From positions 62,001-126,000 of the forward strand of contig URAP01000002.1 in assembly GCA_900545935.1 (NCBI GenBank): a stretch of 64,000 nucleotides of DNA, written 5' to 3'. Within the stretch, counting starts at the first letter, position 1. Every line of letters begins with the position of its first letter. Under the pieces are notes generated by a model that was not told the origin of the DNA, searched no databases, and saw only the letters and a list, made by a program, of their open reading frames with translations. The stretch is from an uncultured Eubacteriales bacterium. GTDB taxonomy: Bacteria > Bacillota > Clostridia > Oscillospirales > CAG-272. Below are positions 50,707 through 61,165 of the stretch, piece by piece. Both the position numbers and the translations under genes were made by a program.

Positions 50707-53700
50707 TCAGAAAAAGGTTATTTGGTTAGTCTCGCTGAGTCCGTCCAAAGCTCCGTTTTCCCTCAGCACTTCAATCACCGCCTTTGAGATACCGGCGCGT
50801 ATGCGCAGCTCCTCAATAGACAGTACATCGCCCTCGTCGCGTACCCTCGCAATACTCTGTGCGGCGGCATCTCCGAGTCCGGCGAGAGAGGAGAACGGAA
50901 GTCTTATCTTACCGTCCTCGGGAAGGAAGAGAAAAGCATCAGAGTGGGCAAAGCTGACGGGCAGAAATACAATTCCGCGCGCGAGCGCCTCCTGAACGAG
51001 CGCAAGCGTCGACGAGAGCGCCGCATCCTTCTGCGTGATCTCACCCTTGCCCTTGTTCGCTATCTCCTCGATGGTCTGACGGACAAAAGCCTTTCCGCGC
51101 ATTACTATCCCCGCATCAAAGCCGCCGGGTGCGGCGGAAAAGAAAGCGGCATAGAACACGAGCGGCATATGTACCTTGTACCACGCGAGGCGTATCGCGG
51201 ACATGGCGTACGCCGCCGCATGAGCCTTCGGGAACATGTACTTTATCTTTTTGCAGGAGGCGATATACCAGTCGGGCACGTTGTGCTCGCGCATATCCGC
51301 CTCGTATTCGGGCTTGAGTCCCTTGCCCTTTCGGACATCCTCCATGATTCGGAATGCCTCGGCATTTTCAAGCCCGTATTTCTGAATAAGCACGAGCATG
51401 ATGCTGTCGCGCGTTCCGATAACCTCGGAAATGTCGCACACGCCGTCATGGATAAGCTCCTGCGCGTTGCCGAGCCACACGTCGGTACCGTGCGTCAGCC
51501 CCTCTATCTGAAGCAGGTCGGCAAAGTTTTTCGGTCTTGCCTCGATAAGCACCTGCTGCACGAACCGCGTACCGAACTCGGGCAGACCGAGCGTTCCTAT
51601 CTTACAGCCTATCTCCTCGGCAGACGCGCCGAGCGGCTCTGTTGACTCGAACAGCTCGTATATCGCCTTATCATTCATGTGGACGTCAAGCACCGAGGTG
51701 CCCGAGAAGCGCTCGAGCATCTTGTACTTGGTCGGAATATCGTGCCCGAGCTCATCGAGCTTGAGTATGGTATCGTGCAGATACGAGAATGCAAAATGGG
51801 TGGTGACGATATCCGAGCCGGGGTCGTCGGCGGGATGCTGAACGGGGGTAAAGTCGTAAACGTCGTACTCACGCGGAACAACTATGATTCCGCCCGGGTG
51901 CTGCCCCGTCGTGCGCTTTACGCATATGCAGTGCGCGATAAGGCGGTTTATCTCGGCATTGCAGGTCATCATACCCTTGTTCTCGAGATATTTTACAACA
52001 AAGCCGTATGCGGTCTTATCGGCGAGCGTACCGAGCGTTCCCGCGCGAAAGACGTTTTCGGAGCCGAACAGCTCCTCCGTGTATTTATGCACTCTGCCCT
52101 GAACCTCGCCCGAGAAGTTAAGGTCTATATCCGGAGACTTATCGCCGTAGAAGCCGAGAAAGGTCTCGAACGGTATATCATGTCCGTCGCTCTTGAGCTG
52201 AGCGCCGCACTTCGGACATATCTTGTCGGGCATATCAAAGCCCGAGCCGTAGCTTCCGTCGGTGATGAATTCGCTGTACTTGCACTCCGGGCAGTAGTAA
52301 TGCGGAGGAAGAGGATTTACCTCCGAAATTCCCGCCATGCTCGCAACAAAGCTCGAACCGACCGAGCCGCGCGAGCCGACAAGATAACCCTGACTCTCGC
52401 TGTACCACACGAGCTTCTGCGCTATCATGTACAGCACCGCAAAGCCGTGCTTGATGATGGAGGTAAGTTCCTTGTCGAGTCGGTTGTAAACAATCTCCGG
52501 CAGCGGATCGCCGTATAGGCTCTTTGCCCGCTCCCAACAGATGCGCTGCAGATCCTCCTCCGCGCCCTCCATGTTAGGGGTATAGGTTCCCTTCGGAATC
52601 GGGCGGACGTACTCGACCATGTCGGCAATTTTATTTGTATTGGTGACAACGACCTCATACGCAAGCTCCGGCTCGAGATAGTCGAACTCCGCAAGCATCT
52701 CCTCGGTCGTGCGATAATACAGTCCCGTCCTTCTGCCGAAGTCCGAGAACTTCATTCCCGCCAGCAGTATCTGACGGTATATCTCGTCCTCCTCATCAAT
52801 AAAGTGCGCGTCGCACGTTGCAACGACGGGCTTTCCCGACTTCTTTCCGAGCTCGATTATTCTGCGGTTTATGCGGCGCAAATCGTCCTCGCCCGACACC
52901 ATACCCTTGTCGATGAGATAGCCGTTATTCGAGAGCGGCATTATCTCGAGGTAGTCGAAAAAGTCGCATATTTCAAGCAGCTCCGGCTCGGGGCGCTGCG
53001 ACAGAATGGCGCTGTACAGAATTCCGTCCGAGCAAGCAGAGCCGATGATAAGTCCGTCGCGGTTCTCCTCGAGCACCGATTTCGGAATGCGCGGGTGCTT
53101 GGAATAGTAATCGAGATATCCCTTTGAGATAAGACGGTACAGATTTTTCAGTCCCACCTGATTGCGCACGAGAATGGTCATATGATTCGAGCGGAGCTTT
53201 CGCGGGTCAACGTGGTCACCCATCGCCCGCTCCATCGTTGCGATATCGAGAACGCCCTCGCTGCGCAGCTTGTCTACCATCTTATAAAAGATGAGCGAGA
53301 GCATCTGTGCATCGTCCGATGCGCGGTGATGATTAAAATCGCCGAGCCCGAAATAATTCGCAAGCGTATCGAGCTTATGACGCTTAAGCTCGGCATTTAC
53401 ATAGCGCGACATCGCAACGGTATCGAGATACGGGTTCTCAAACGCCATGTCATTCTGCTCACATACGCGGCGGATAAACGACGTATCAAAGCCCGCATTG
53501 TGCGCTATGAGCATATCGCCCGATGCGAATTCAAGAAATGATGCAACCGCATCGCGCTCGCTCGGCGCGCCCTTTACCATCTCGTCGGTAATGCCGGTCA
53601 GCTCGGTTATCTTCTCCGGAATAGGCTCGCCGGGATCGACGAATGTGCAGAAAACGTCCTTGACCTCGCCGCCCTGCACCTTTACAGCGCCTATCTCTGT

Positions 53701-55176
53701 AATATGATTGTTTGCAGCAGAAAGACCGGTGGTCTCGATATCGAAAACAGTAAAGGTATCGGCAAAGGTGATGCCGTTATTCTTACCGTAAAATGCGCGC
53801 GCGGTATCGTCAACATAGTAAGCCTCGACACCGTATATGACCTTGATTCCCTCCTCGGGAGAGACACCCATCTTCTTTGCGATATCCTCGGCTGCGTTCA
53901 TCGCGATCGGGAAGCCCTGAACATTGCCGTGGTCGGTTATCGCGACCGCCTTGTGTCCCCATGCGTGCGCCATGTTGACAACGTCTGCGGGGTTTATGAT
54001 GGCATCCATCTGCGAGAGCTGCGTATGCAGATGCAGCTCGACACGCTTCTCGGGAGCGTTGTCGCTGCGGCGTACGCGCTTTATCTTTACTATATCGGTC
54101 GGATGCAGGCATAGCTCGCCGTCGTACTTATCTATTCTTACGTTTCCGCGAATGGCTACGCACATGAATTTCGGCACGGCACCGGGCTTGTCCGGCTTCT
54201 TCGGCAGCGCCTTGACTATCGGACCTGCCTCCTCCGCGGGAAAGCTCATTCTTATATTTATCGAGTCGTGATTGTCGCTGAGTGCGGCGCTTACCGAGAT
54301 CCTTGTCTTGTCACGGTTCTCGCGTGCATCAGTCCAGAAAAGCTCGCCGACCGCCACTACGCCGCGCCGCTGACCGGTAATGCATCCGATCGGGGTGGGC
54401 GAAATGGCAAAGCTGTCGCCCATAACTGGGGACGGGTCGGAAATATCAAAGGTCATATTTCCGATGCGAAAGACCTCGTCGCTTATGTATTCTATGCGCT
54501 CATCCGGCGTGCGCGTATCAGATTCATCACCCCATACGGAGCTGTATTTCGGCAGCAGCGAGCGTGGGTCGACCTCTCCCTCATCCTGCATGGCGCGGGC
54601 AGAGGCAGCTGCGGCACGGGCATTCTCGGATTCGACATACATCTTGCGCATGCGCTCCTTGCCGTCTCGAAGAAACCGCTCATACTGCTCCTGATAATCA
54701 TCCGAGCGTTTTATCTCAACATCGAGCGATACACCGAACTCGTCCGAAGCGATCGCGGCAATGATCTGCGGCGTTTTCGCGTCGTACAAAAGGTCAATGC
54801 CTCCCTCGCTGAAGCAGACCTGTACTATCAGCTTGCGTTCGGTCAGCTCAAAGGTATATTTATCAAAAAATCCGCGCGAAACGGTTCCCCTGCGCTCCGC
54901 CTCATGCAGCAGCTCGGGAATGTATGCGCGCGTCAGCAGCTCCGGCGGATATACCGGACGAATGGCAAAATTGCTTAGCCCGTATGCCTCCTTGATCGCC
55001 TCCTCTATCGCATAAAGCCGCTGCTTCTCTACGACCGAAGGAAAACGCAGCCGAGCCTCGGCGCGTCGATTGACCGTATCCACCTTAACGCCGAGATTCT
55101 CCGAGCGCTCGAGCAGCTCACGCTCCTCGACACCCGGGTGATATTTTTCAAATAGCTGCAAAAAAGTCTTTGACAT
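50707..55176 (-). CDS. polC: DNA polymerase III alpha subunit, PolC type
   Basis: The replicative Firmicutes-type polymerase, 1489 residues (B. subtilis PolC is about 1437). Order of domains: N-terminal region to about 220, OB fold (about 225-360), split PHP with HLHTQLSQMDA near 381, the 3'-5' proofreading exonuclease inserted with FDIETTGL near 477 and AHNAGFDTSFI near 565, a zinc site CPECKYSEF and CPKCGAQL near 963 and 990, the palm active site SPDIDLNFSGE near 1013, and a C-terminal helix-hairpin-helix. The start has GCGGAGCGG about 8 bases upstream. It is last in the housekeeping cluster, the usual position. All catalytic motifs are intact. Confidence 0.98.
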   Translation of the reverse strand: MSKTFLQLFEKYHPGVEERELLERSENLGVKVDTVNRRAEARLRFPSVVEKQRLYAIEEAIKEAYGLSNFAIRPVYPPELLTRAYIPELLHEAERRGTVSRGFFDKYTFELTERKLIVQVCFSEGGIDLLYDAKTPQIIAAIASDEFGVSLDVEIKRSDDYQEQYERFLRDGKERMRKMYVESENARAAAASARAMQDEGEVDPRSLLPKYSSVWGDESDTRTPDERIEYISDEVFRIGNMTFDISDPSPVMGDSFAISPTPIGCITGQRRGVVAVGELFWTDARENRDKTRISVSAALSDNHDSINIRMSFPAEEAGPIVKALPKKPDKPGAVPKFMCVAIRGNVRIDKYDGELCLHPTDIVKIKRVRRSDNAPEKRVELHLHTQLSQMDAIINPADVVNMAHAWGHKAVAITDHGNVQGFPIAMNAAEDIAKKMGVSPEEGIKVIYGVEAYYVDDTARAFYGKNNGITFADTFTVFDIETTGLSAANNHITEIGAVKVQGGEVKDVFCTFVDPGEPIPEKITELTGITDEMVKGAPSERDAVASFLEFASGDMLIAHNAGFDTSFIRRVCEQNDMAFENPYLDTVAMSRYVNAELKRHKLDTLANYFGLGDFNHHRASDDAQMLSLIFYKMVDKLRSEGVLDIATMERAMGDHVDPRKLRSNHMTILVRNQVGLKNLYRLISKGYLDYYSKHPRIPKSVLEENRDGLIIGSACSDGILYSAILSQRPEPELLEICDFFDYLEIMPLSNNGYLIDKGMVSGEDDLRRINRRIIELGKKSGKPVVATCDAHFIDEEDEIYRQILLAGMKFSDFGRRTGLYYRTTEEMLAEFDYLEPELAYEVVVTNTNKIADMVEYVRPIPKGTYTPNMEGAEEDLQRICWERAKSLYGDPLPEIVYNRLDKELTSIIKHGFAVLYMIAQKLVWYSESQGYLVGSRGSVGSSFVASMAGISEVNPLPPHYYCPECKYSEFITDGSYGSGFDMPDKICPKCGAQLKSDGHDIPFETFLGFYGDKSPDIDLNFSGEVQGRVHKYTEELFGSENVFRAGTLGTLADKTAYGFVVKYLENKGMMTCNAEINRLIAHCICVKRTTGQHPGGIIVVPREYDVYDFTPVQHPADDPGSDIVTTHFAFSYLHDTILKLDELGHDIPTKYKMLERFSGTSVLDVHMNDKAIYELFESTEPLGASAEEIGCKIGTLGLPEFGTRFVQQVLIEARPKNFADLLQIEGLTHGTDVWLGNAQELIHDGVCDISEVIGTRDSIMLVLIQKYGLENAEAFRIMEDVRKGKGLKPEYEADMREHNVPDWYIASCKKIKYMFPKAHAAAYAMSAIRLAWYKVHMPLVFYAAFFSAAPGGFDAGIVMRGKAFVRQTIEEIANKGKGEITQKDAALSSTLALVQEALARGIVFLPVSFAHSDAFLFLPEDGKIRLPFSSLAGLGDAAAQSIARVRDEGDVLSIEELRIRAGISKAVIEVLRENGALDGLSETNQITFF

Positions 55177-55427
55177 TCTCTGTTCCGCTCCGCTGTAAAT
55201 AGTATAGTTCCGTTCAGCCGCCGGCCTAAGGTATGACAGACGGCTATGTTATTATATGTAAAGATAATTATTATGAGGATATGCCCTTAATGATTATTAT
55301 CCGATATTATCGTTCGTCTGAGATATAACAGATGCAGAATAAAATATGTAAAATATATAAAAAACGACATGCGTGATGCGTCGAGTTTTATCACATTGCC
55401 GCCGCACATGCGCGCCTGTTTTTCGAA

Positions 55428-56537
55428 CTATTTTAGGCTCGGCACTGCGCCGTCATGCTCGCACATATATATCAGCGTGTCGATTATCTCATCCTCGCCT
55501 ACCTTGCCGACCGTTACGCCGCCGGAGAATATAAGTCCGCAGCCGTCTCCGCATGCAACACCGAAGTCAGCGTCTTTAGCCTCACCGGGGCCGTTTACGG
55601 CGCAGCCCATGACAGCGACCTTGAGCCTGCGGGAGGGCTTTATGCCGACTATCCGCCGCTCGAATTCATCGGCGAGTGAGATAAGGTCGACGCGCGTACG
55701 CCCGCAGGTGGGACAGGAGACAAGCTCGATGCCGCTCTCACGAAGTCCGAGCAGATCGAGCAGTCGAATTCCCTCGAGCACCTCGTCCTCAGGGTCTGAG
55801 GTGAGTGACACACGGATGGTATCTCCGATACCGTCACAGAGCAGTGAACCGATGCCGACTGCGTTCTTCACCGTACCGCGCATACGGGTTCCCGCCTCAG
55901 TCACACCGAGATGCAGCGGATATTCGGTTCGCTCGGCAAGTATGCGGTATGCGCCTATCATAGTGCGAGCATTGCTCGACTTTACCGAGATAACGATATC
56001 CGAAAAGTCGAATTTTTCAAGCAGCGACGCATGGTACAGCGCACTCTCGCAGAGCGCCTCCGAAGTCGGTGCTCCGTATTTTGCAAGTATGCTATGCTCG
56101 AGAGAACCGCCGTTTACACCGATACGTATCGGTACGCCGGCACCGCGGCACGCCTCGGCGACCGCGCGCACACGCTCGTCGTCTCCGATATTTCCGGGAT
56201 TTATGCGTATCTTGTCAGCGCCTGCCGCGACCGACTCGAGCGCGGCACGATAATCAAAATGAATATCAGCAACGAGCGGAACTGTCACACCGTGCTCATG
56301 CAGATACGAGAATACAGCCGCATTTGCAGGAGTCGGAACGGTCACACGAATTATCTGCGCACCCGCAGTCTGAAGTCGCAGCGCTTGAGAAAGGCACGCA
56401 CCGAGGTCGTCGGTCGGGACATTGAGCATTGTCTGAACGCTAACCGGAGCTATGCCTCCGACGGTAAGCGCAGCTGTTCCCTCTCTGCCGACGCGGACAG
56501 CACGGCTCGAACGGCGGTATTCATTATAGTTTTCCAT
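55428..56537 (-). CDS. ispG: IspG/GcpE, 4Fe-4S HMBPP synthase
   Basis: IspG converts MEcPP to HMBPP in the MEP isoprenoid pathway. The 369-residue product is of the short bacterial type: TIM barrel with PVSVQTMLNVPTDD near 31-44 and VADIHFDYRAAL near 87-98, then a Fe-S domain with SCPTCGRTRVDL near 264-275 and CAVNGPGEAKDADFG near 310-324. The Cys ligands are all present. It starts with AAGGAAG about 9 bases upstream and sits between rseP and polC, as in other Firmicutes. It is expected to use flavodoxin or ferredoxin for electrons. Confidence 0.96.
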   Translation of the reverse strand: MENYNEYRRSSRAVRVGREGTAALTVGGIAPVSVQTMLNVPTDDLGACLSQALRLQTAGAQIIRVTVPTPANAAVFSYLHEHGVTVPLVADIHFDYRAALESVAAGADKIRINPGNIGDDERVRAVAEACRGAGVPIRIGVNGGSLEHSILAKYGAPTSEALCESALYHASLLEKFDFSDIVISVKSSNARTMIGAYRILAERTEYPLHLGVTEAGTRMRGTVKNAVGIGSLLCDGIGDTIRVSLTSDPEDEVLEGIRLLDLLGLRESGIELVSCPTCGRTRVDLISLADEFERRIVGIKPSRRLKVAVMGCAVNGPGEAKDADFGVACGDGCGLIFSGGVTVGKVGEDEIIDTLIYMCEHDGAVPSLK

Positions 56538-56651
56538 ACAGAAGGCTTCCTTTCACATTAAACAGTCCCGGTTGTAATTCATGATAAACACCTTTATTAT
56601 ATAAAAGTGATCTTCCGTTTTTCGGTCATGCGATCCTCGTCAAAAGCAGTG

Positions 56652-57707
56652 CTAAAACAGCCGTCTTATATCGCCGACGGTGACAAATACCATCAGCAGC
56701 ATCAGCAGTGCAAGACCGACAAAATGTATGCGGCCCTCAATCTCCGGATCAAGGTCCTTGCCTCGCAGCATTGCAAGCAGCAGAAGCAGCGCCCTACCGC
56801 CGTCGAGTGCGGGCAGAGGCAGCAGATTGACAACACCGAGATTTATCGCGATCACCGCACACAGATAGCTCAGATCTACCGAGCTTGTTTGCGCAGCTGT
56901 ACCGATTTGCTCGGTGATTCCGACGGGTCCCGACATCTGCTCGAGACCATAACGCCCGGTTATCAGATCGTAGAGCGAACCCCACACCATCCGCACATAC
57001 GAGAATGACTGAAAATAGGTATGACGCAGCAGATTCGGCAGAGTCTTTTCCTCGGCAAACACCTTAAAGTCAATGTTGCCGACAGCAACACCCGAGCTCT
57101 CCGAGGTCGGGAATGTAACCGACTCGAGCTTCACACGCTCGCCGTCGCGCTCAACAACTACCTCCACCGGCAGATAGCCCTTATCCATTATCGTATAAGC
57201 AAGGTCGGTGAGAATGTGTACGCGGCTGCCTCCGATGCTGATTATCCTGTCACCCTCACACAGCCCGCTGCCGTTGCTGAGCGAGCTGTCGGTAAATGCG
57301 GCAACGGTAGTCGAGCCGAGATTTTTCGCAGTGAAAACGAGCACAGCCACAAGGATAAAACCGACTATGAGATTCATGACCGAGCCGGCAAGCATTATTA
57401 TAAGACGCTGCCACCGCGGCTTGTTGACAAGTGCATCGGAATCGTCCGAGCTCTCGTCCTCACCCTTCATCGACACAAAGCCGCCTATCGGAAGCAGACG
57501 CAGAGAATATGCCGTGCCGTTCTTCTTCGAGGTGCGGCTGATGAGCTTCGGACCCATTCCGATAGAAAACTCACGGATGCAGACGCCGAAGCAGCGCGCG
57601 GCGGTAAAATGTCCGAGCTCATGTACAAATATCAGCACGCCGAACACAAGCAGCGCAACAAGGATAGAAATAACAACAGAAATAGCATTACCTCCGATGC
57701 CGAGCAT
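56652..57707 (-). CDS. rseP: RseP/RasP-type site-2 protease
   Basis: An intramembrane zinc metalloprotease of family M50 that clears anti-sigma factors and signal-peptide remnants. The 351-residue product has the HELGH zinc motif at 29-33, one PDZ domain (about 125-200) and LLPLPALDGGR near 297-307 with the third ligand Asp; four membrane segments flank these. The start is uncertain: ATG 57707 directly follows an in-frame TTG, and a strong Shine-Dalgarno is not seen. Position between dxr and ispG is canonical. Confidence 0.93.
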   Translation of the reverse strand: MLGIGGNAISVVISILVALLVFGVLIFVHELGHFTAARCFGVCIREFSIGMGPKLISRTSKKNGTAYSLRLLPIGGFVSMKGEDESSDDSDALVNKPRWQRLIIMLAGSVMNLIVGFILVAVLVFTAKNLGSTTVAAFTDSSLSNGSGLCEGDRIISIGGSRVHILTDLAYTIMDKGYLPVEVVVERDGERVKLESVTFPTSESSGVAVGNIDFKVFAEEKTLPNLLRHTYFQSFSYVRMVWGSLYDLITGRYGLEQMSGPVGITEQIGTAAQTSSVDLSYLCAVIAINLGVVNLLPLPALDGGRALLLLLAMLRGKDLDPEIEGRIHFVGLALLMLLMVFVTVGDIRRLF

Positions 57708-57910
57708 CAAAATACATTCGTGCGGCGGTTAAAATCGGTGCAGAAAAAGCAACTGAAAAGCAGCAGATTTTCGGCGCTGCCAAAAATTCATTTTGAAAAA
57801 ACAAAAATCACAAGCTGTAACGACGGCAAACCGATCGAGCGCAGTCATGCCGCATGCATACCAATAGGAAGCGCCGACAAAGCGCAAGGCTCCGTCGGCG
57901 GCTCCGAGAA

Positions 57911-59089
57911 TCAGAGCGACAGCCTGCGCTCCACGGCACGCCGAGCCTCGTGATCGGCGGAAATAATATCGTCAATTGGCGGGTTAGGACTGCTCGAAAA
58001 TTCGGCGACCGTCTCCCCGACGAGGTCAAAAATATCTGTAAAGCTGCCGACCTCACCGCGCAGAAAATGTCCCACGGCACATTCGTTTGCCGCATTAAGG
58101 ATCGCAGGTATAGTACCGCCTACGCGCAGCGCATCATATGCAAGAGCGAGCAGCGAGAACGTCTCGGTATCAGGCTTAAAAAAGCTGAGAGAACCGACAG
58201 AGGTCAGATCAAGGCGCTCTATCACCGCATCTCCCCTATGCGGATAATGCAGCGCATACGAAATGCAGGAACGCATATCGGGCACCGCAAGCTGAGCAAG
58301 CACGGCATTGTCAGTATATTCGACCATCGAGTGAATTATACTCTCCGGATGAACAACAACACGTACTCGATCGGCATCGAGATCATACAGACGCGCAGCC
58401 TCTATCACCTCGAGTCCCTTATTCATAAGCGTAGCGCAGTCAACGGTGATTTTCGGTCCCATCTTCCATGTGGGATGGCGCAGCGCCTGCTCGCGGGTAA
58501 CTCGGCTGAGCATCTCGCGGGTATAGCCGCGGAACGGTCCGCCGGAGGCCGTAAGGATCACCGAGCGCAGCTCGCGCTCCTCCGCAGCCCTTGTCTGCAG
58601 ACACTGAAAAACAGCGCAGTGCTCGCTGTCGACCGGTAGGATACGCACCCTCCGCTCACGCGCCGAGTTCATAACTATCTCTCCCGCAGCAACCAGCGTC
58701 TCCTTGTTTGCAAGTGCAACATCATGCCCCGCCGCGATAGCCGCAAGCGTCGGAAAAAGACCTGCAAAGCCTGAGGTAGAATTGAACACCATATCCGCCT
58801 CCGGCAGCGATGCGACCTCCGATGCGGCATTTTCACCGTCGATAACAACGGTATCGGTATCGGATACGGCTATACGCAGCTGCTTTGCAGCCTCCGAATC
58901 ACGAACGGCACAAAGGTGCGGATGAAACTGCCTTATCTGATCCTCGAGCAGACCTATGTTCGAGGAGGCAGATAGAGCAATGACCTCGGCTCCGGTCCGT
59001 GCGGCAACATCAAGTGTTTGCCTGCCGACGGAGCCGGTCGAGCCGAGGACAACGATCCTCTTATCTTTCGGTTTTTTAGAGCAATTCAT
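57911..59089 (-). CDS. dxr: 1-deoxy-D-xylulose-5-phosphate reductoisomerase
   Basis: Dxr rearranges and reduces DXP to MEP with NADPH and a divalent metal. The 392-residue product has the nucleotide loop GSTGSVGRQTLDV near 16-28, the substrate/metal segment PVDSEHCAVFQ near 150-160, SGGPFRGYTREML near 183-195 and NKGLEVIEA near 222-230. The Ser-rich loop SGFAGL near 112 is also typical. Length is normal (about 380-400). It lies between cdsA and rseP in the cluster, completing with ispG two steps of the MEP pathway in this window. Confidence 0.97.
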   Translation of the reverse strand: MNCSKKPKDKRIVVLGSTGSVGRQTLDVAARTGAEVIALSASSNIGLLEDQIRQFHPHLCAVRDSEAAKQLRIAVSDTDTVVIDGENAASEVASLPEADMVFNSTSGFAGLFPTLAAIAAGHDVALANKETLVAAGEIVMNSARERRVRILPVDSEHCAVFQCLQTRAAEERELRSVILTASGGPFRGYTREMLSRVTREQALRHPTWKMGPKITVDCATLMNKGLEVIEAARLYDLDADRVRVVVHPESIIHSMVEYTDNAVLAQLAVPDMRSCISYALHYPHRGDAVIERLDLTSVGSLSFFKPDTETFSLLALAYDALRVGGTIPAILNAANECAVGHFLRGEVGSFTDIFDLVGETVAEFSSSPNPPIDDIISADHEARRAVERRLSL

Positions 59090-59277
59090 TCCGAGATGAA
59101 ATTCCTTCCGATGACAGATATTTTATGATAAATAATAGGTAATTCAGGCGCAGCATATCAGAGCCGATAGATCGGACATGCACGCAGAGCGCTGCGGGTG
59201 TTAAAGACGCACGTAAGCCTTGATGTGCAAAGTACAAAGCATATTTTACGGTCAGCTCCGCGAAATGGCGGGCGGGC

Positions 59278-60117
59278 TCAGAGGCTCTGCTCGAAGAACG
59301 GGAACATAAGACAAAAGATATAAACGACCGAGGTAGTGGCTATCGTACTGTCGAAGCGGTCAAGCACACCGCCGTGTCCGGGAAGCAGAAAACCGTAATC
59401 CTTGATTCCGTACGAGCGTTTTACGACAGAGGCGATAAGATCGCCGCACTGAGCGATAAGCGAGATGAGCAGACCCATTATAGAGAGGGTAACATAATTT
59501 ACATGGACATGAAAGAAGCAGTCGCATATAATTCCGTAGATCACGGAGCAGATGCATGTGCATATTATTGCACCGACAGCACCCTCGACAGTCTTTTTCG
59601 GTGACACCTCGGGAATGAGCTTATGCTTGCCGAAGAATCTGCCGCAGAAATACGCAAAGCTGTCACTGACCCAGGGAAAGATAAGCGCAAGGAAGAATAT
59701 GAATGTTCCGTGATAGGCAACATCGCGCAGACGCACGAGCGAGGCAAAGCCGAACAGCACATATATCATCATAATGGTAAGTACTGCGGCATCGCCGAAT
59801 TTTATCTTATTCTTTGAAAATACGACAACCGAAAACAGAAATATTATGTAGATAAAGAGCTGGAAAAACAGCTCCATGAAGAAATTCGCCGCATCCATCG
59901 CAGGGTAACGGGTAGTAATTATCGCAGAGACCGACAGAATATATGTCGGAATACATACAAGAATATTACCGCGCAGTCCGACACAGCCGAGCAGCTCATA
60001 TGCCGCACAGACCGAGAGAAATGTTACAAGGACAAGGAAAGCGGGGGATCTCGAAAAGATCAGGAAAGGTATCATTATAGCTATCGCAATGACAGCCGTT
60101 GTTATTCTCTGCTTCAA
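59278..60117 (-). CDS. cdsA: Phosphatidate cytidylyltransferase
   Basis: CdsA makes CDP-diacylglycerol from CTP and phosphatidic acid in the membrane, feeding phospholipid synthesis. The 279-residue polytopic protein has about eight membrane segments and the signature SPKKTVEGAVGA near 173-184 and SVVKRSYGIKDYGFLLPGHGGVLDRFDS near 230-257 (split here as two motifs), the CDP-alcohol/metal site. The start is a TTG (60117) with GAGGTGG 7 bases upstream, which is unusual and may mean translation is modest. It is followed by dxr after a 188-bp gap, the widest in the cluster. Confidence 0.94.
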   Translation of the reverse strand: MKQRITTAVIAIAIMIPFLIFSRSPAFLVLVTFLSVCAAYELLGCVGLRGNILVCIPTYILSVSAIITTRYPAMDAANFFMELFFQLFIYIIFLFSVVVFSKNKIKFGDAAVLTIMMIYVLFGFASLVRLRDVAYHGTFIFFLALIFPWVSDSFAYFCGRFFGKHKLIPEVSPKKTVEGAVGAIICTCICSVIYGIICDCFFHVHVNYVTLSIMGLLISLIAQCGDLIASVVKRSYGIKDYGFLLPGHGGVLDRFDSTIATTSVVYIFCLMFPFFEQSL

Positions 60118-60149
60118 AAAATGCCACCTCGCTGGATTTTATTTTTCGG

Positions 60150-60995
60150 TCACTTTACTCCGACGGTAGACTCCACACCGCCGTAACGACGCTGCCTCGA
60201 AAGGAAATCGCGAATGCTGTCGTTCACATCGCCTTGACGGTAGTCCGGCCACAGCACGGGAGAAAATATAAGTTCCGAGTACGACGACTGCCAGAGCAGA
60301 AAGTTCGACAGGCGCTTGTCTCCGGCCGTTCGCACTATCATATCGGGCGGCGGACACGGATAGGTATACAAATGCCGCTCAATGTCATCCTCTGTGAGCA
60401 GCTCTCCCATCCCGGGCAGCATGCTCTCCGCAGACGGTACGCCCTGCTCCGCCTTTTCGCGTACAGCCTCGTTCATCGCATGAACAAGCTCGGCTCTGCC
60501 GCCGTAGTTCAGCGCAATATTGAGTACGCGATCATAGCAAGCGGACTTTTCATCGAGGTCGCGAATGAGCTGCTGTGTTTTCTCGTCAAAGGGCGAAATG
60601 TCTCCGATAACAACAAAATGCACCCGCTTCTGATCAATGAGCTTCAAAGCGCGCTTAAGATACCGACGCAGGATCATAAGAATAGCGTTTACCTCGTGCT
60701 TCGGGCGCTTCCAGTTTTCGGTCGAAAAAGCATAGACGGTAACATAGCGAATGCCGATATCGGCGCAGTACTCCGCCACCTGCTCGAACGAAACCATTCC
60801 CTCCTTGTGCCCCGATTCACGCGGCAGCCCGCGAGCCGTCGCCCACCTGCCGTTGCCGTCCATAATGAACGCAACATGGCGGAGGCCGCTTTCACGTACA
60901 AGCGCGGCGCCCTCGGAGAGCAGCTCATTGCTTACCCCGTATGAATTTATTACATACGGCTCGACAGCCGCCGTCACATTTTCTGTCTCGCTCAT
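60150..60995 (-). CDS. uppS: Isoprenyl (undecaprenyl) transferase
   Basis: UppS condenses farnesyl diphosphate with IPP to C55 undecaprenyl diphosphate, the lipid carrier for peptidoglycan and the surface polysaccharide encoded elsewhere in this window. The 281-residue product has the catalytic Asp46 in FIMDGNGRWA, then RGLPRESGHKEG, and RTAGDKRLSNFLLWQ near 230 with SELIF. The N-terminal region before the catalytic loop is about 20-25 residues longer than in most family members. The start has GAGGGGAG just upstream. Strictly conserved position after frr. Confidence 0.96.
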   Translation of the reverse strand: MSETENVTAAVEPYVINSYGVSNELLSEGAALVRESGLRHVAFIMDGNGRWATARGLPRESGHKEGMVSFEQVAEYCADIGIRYVTVYAFSTENWKRPKHEVNAILMILRRYLKRALKLIDQKRVHFVVIGDISPFDEKTQQLIRDLDEKSACYDRVLNIALNYGGRAELVHAMNEAVREKAEQGVPSAESMLPGMGELLTEDDIERHLYTYPCPPPDMIVRTAGDKRLSNFLLWQSSYSELIFSPVLWPDYRQGDVNDSIRDFLSRQRRYGGVESTVGVK

Positions 60996-61165
60996 GGCGC
61001 TCCCCTCTCTGTATCATAGCCCGGCTGCCCTTTGGCAGCCGAGCCGTCAAATCAAATATTGTTTTTGCCGCATAACGTCGGAGCTCGAAAAAAGCGCATC
61101 CGTCGCTCTTGAGCAGCTCTGCCTTCAATACCGACTGCTTCGCAGCGGATAAAAGCGAAGGCAGA

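Noticed and set aside
57021..57953. Plus-strand 310-codon frame
   Set aside because: Antisense to rseP, which has intact HELGH and PDZ motifs.
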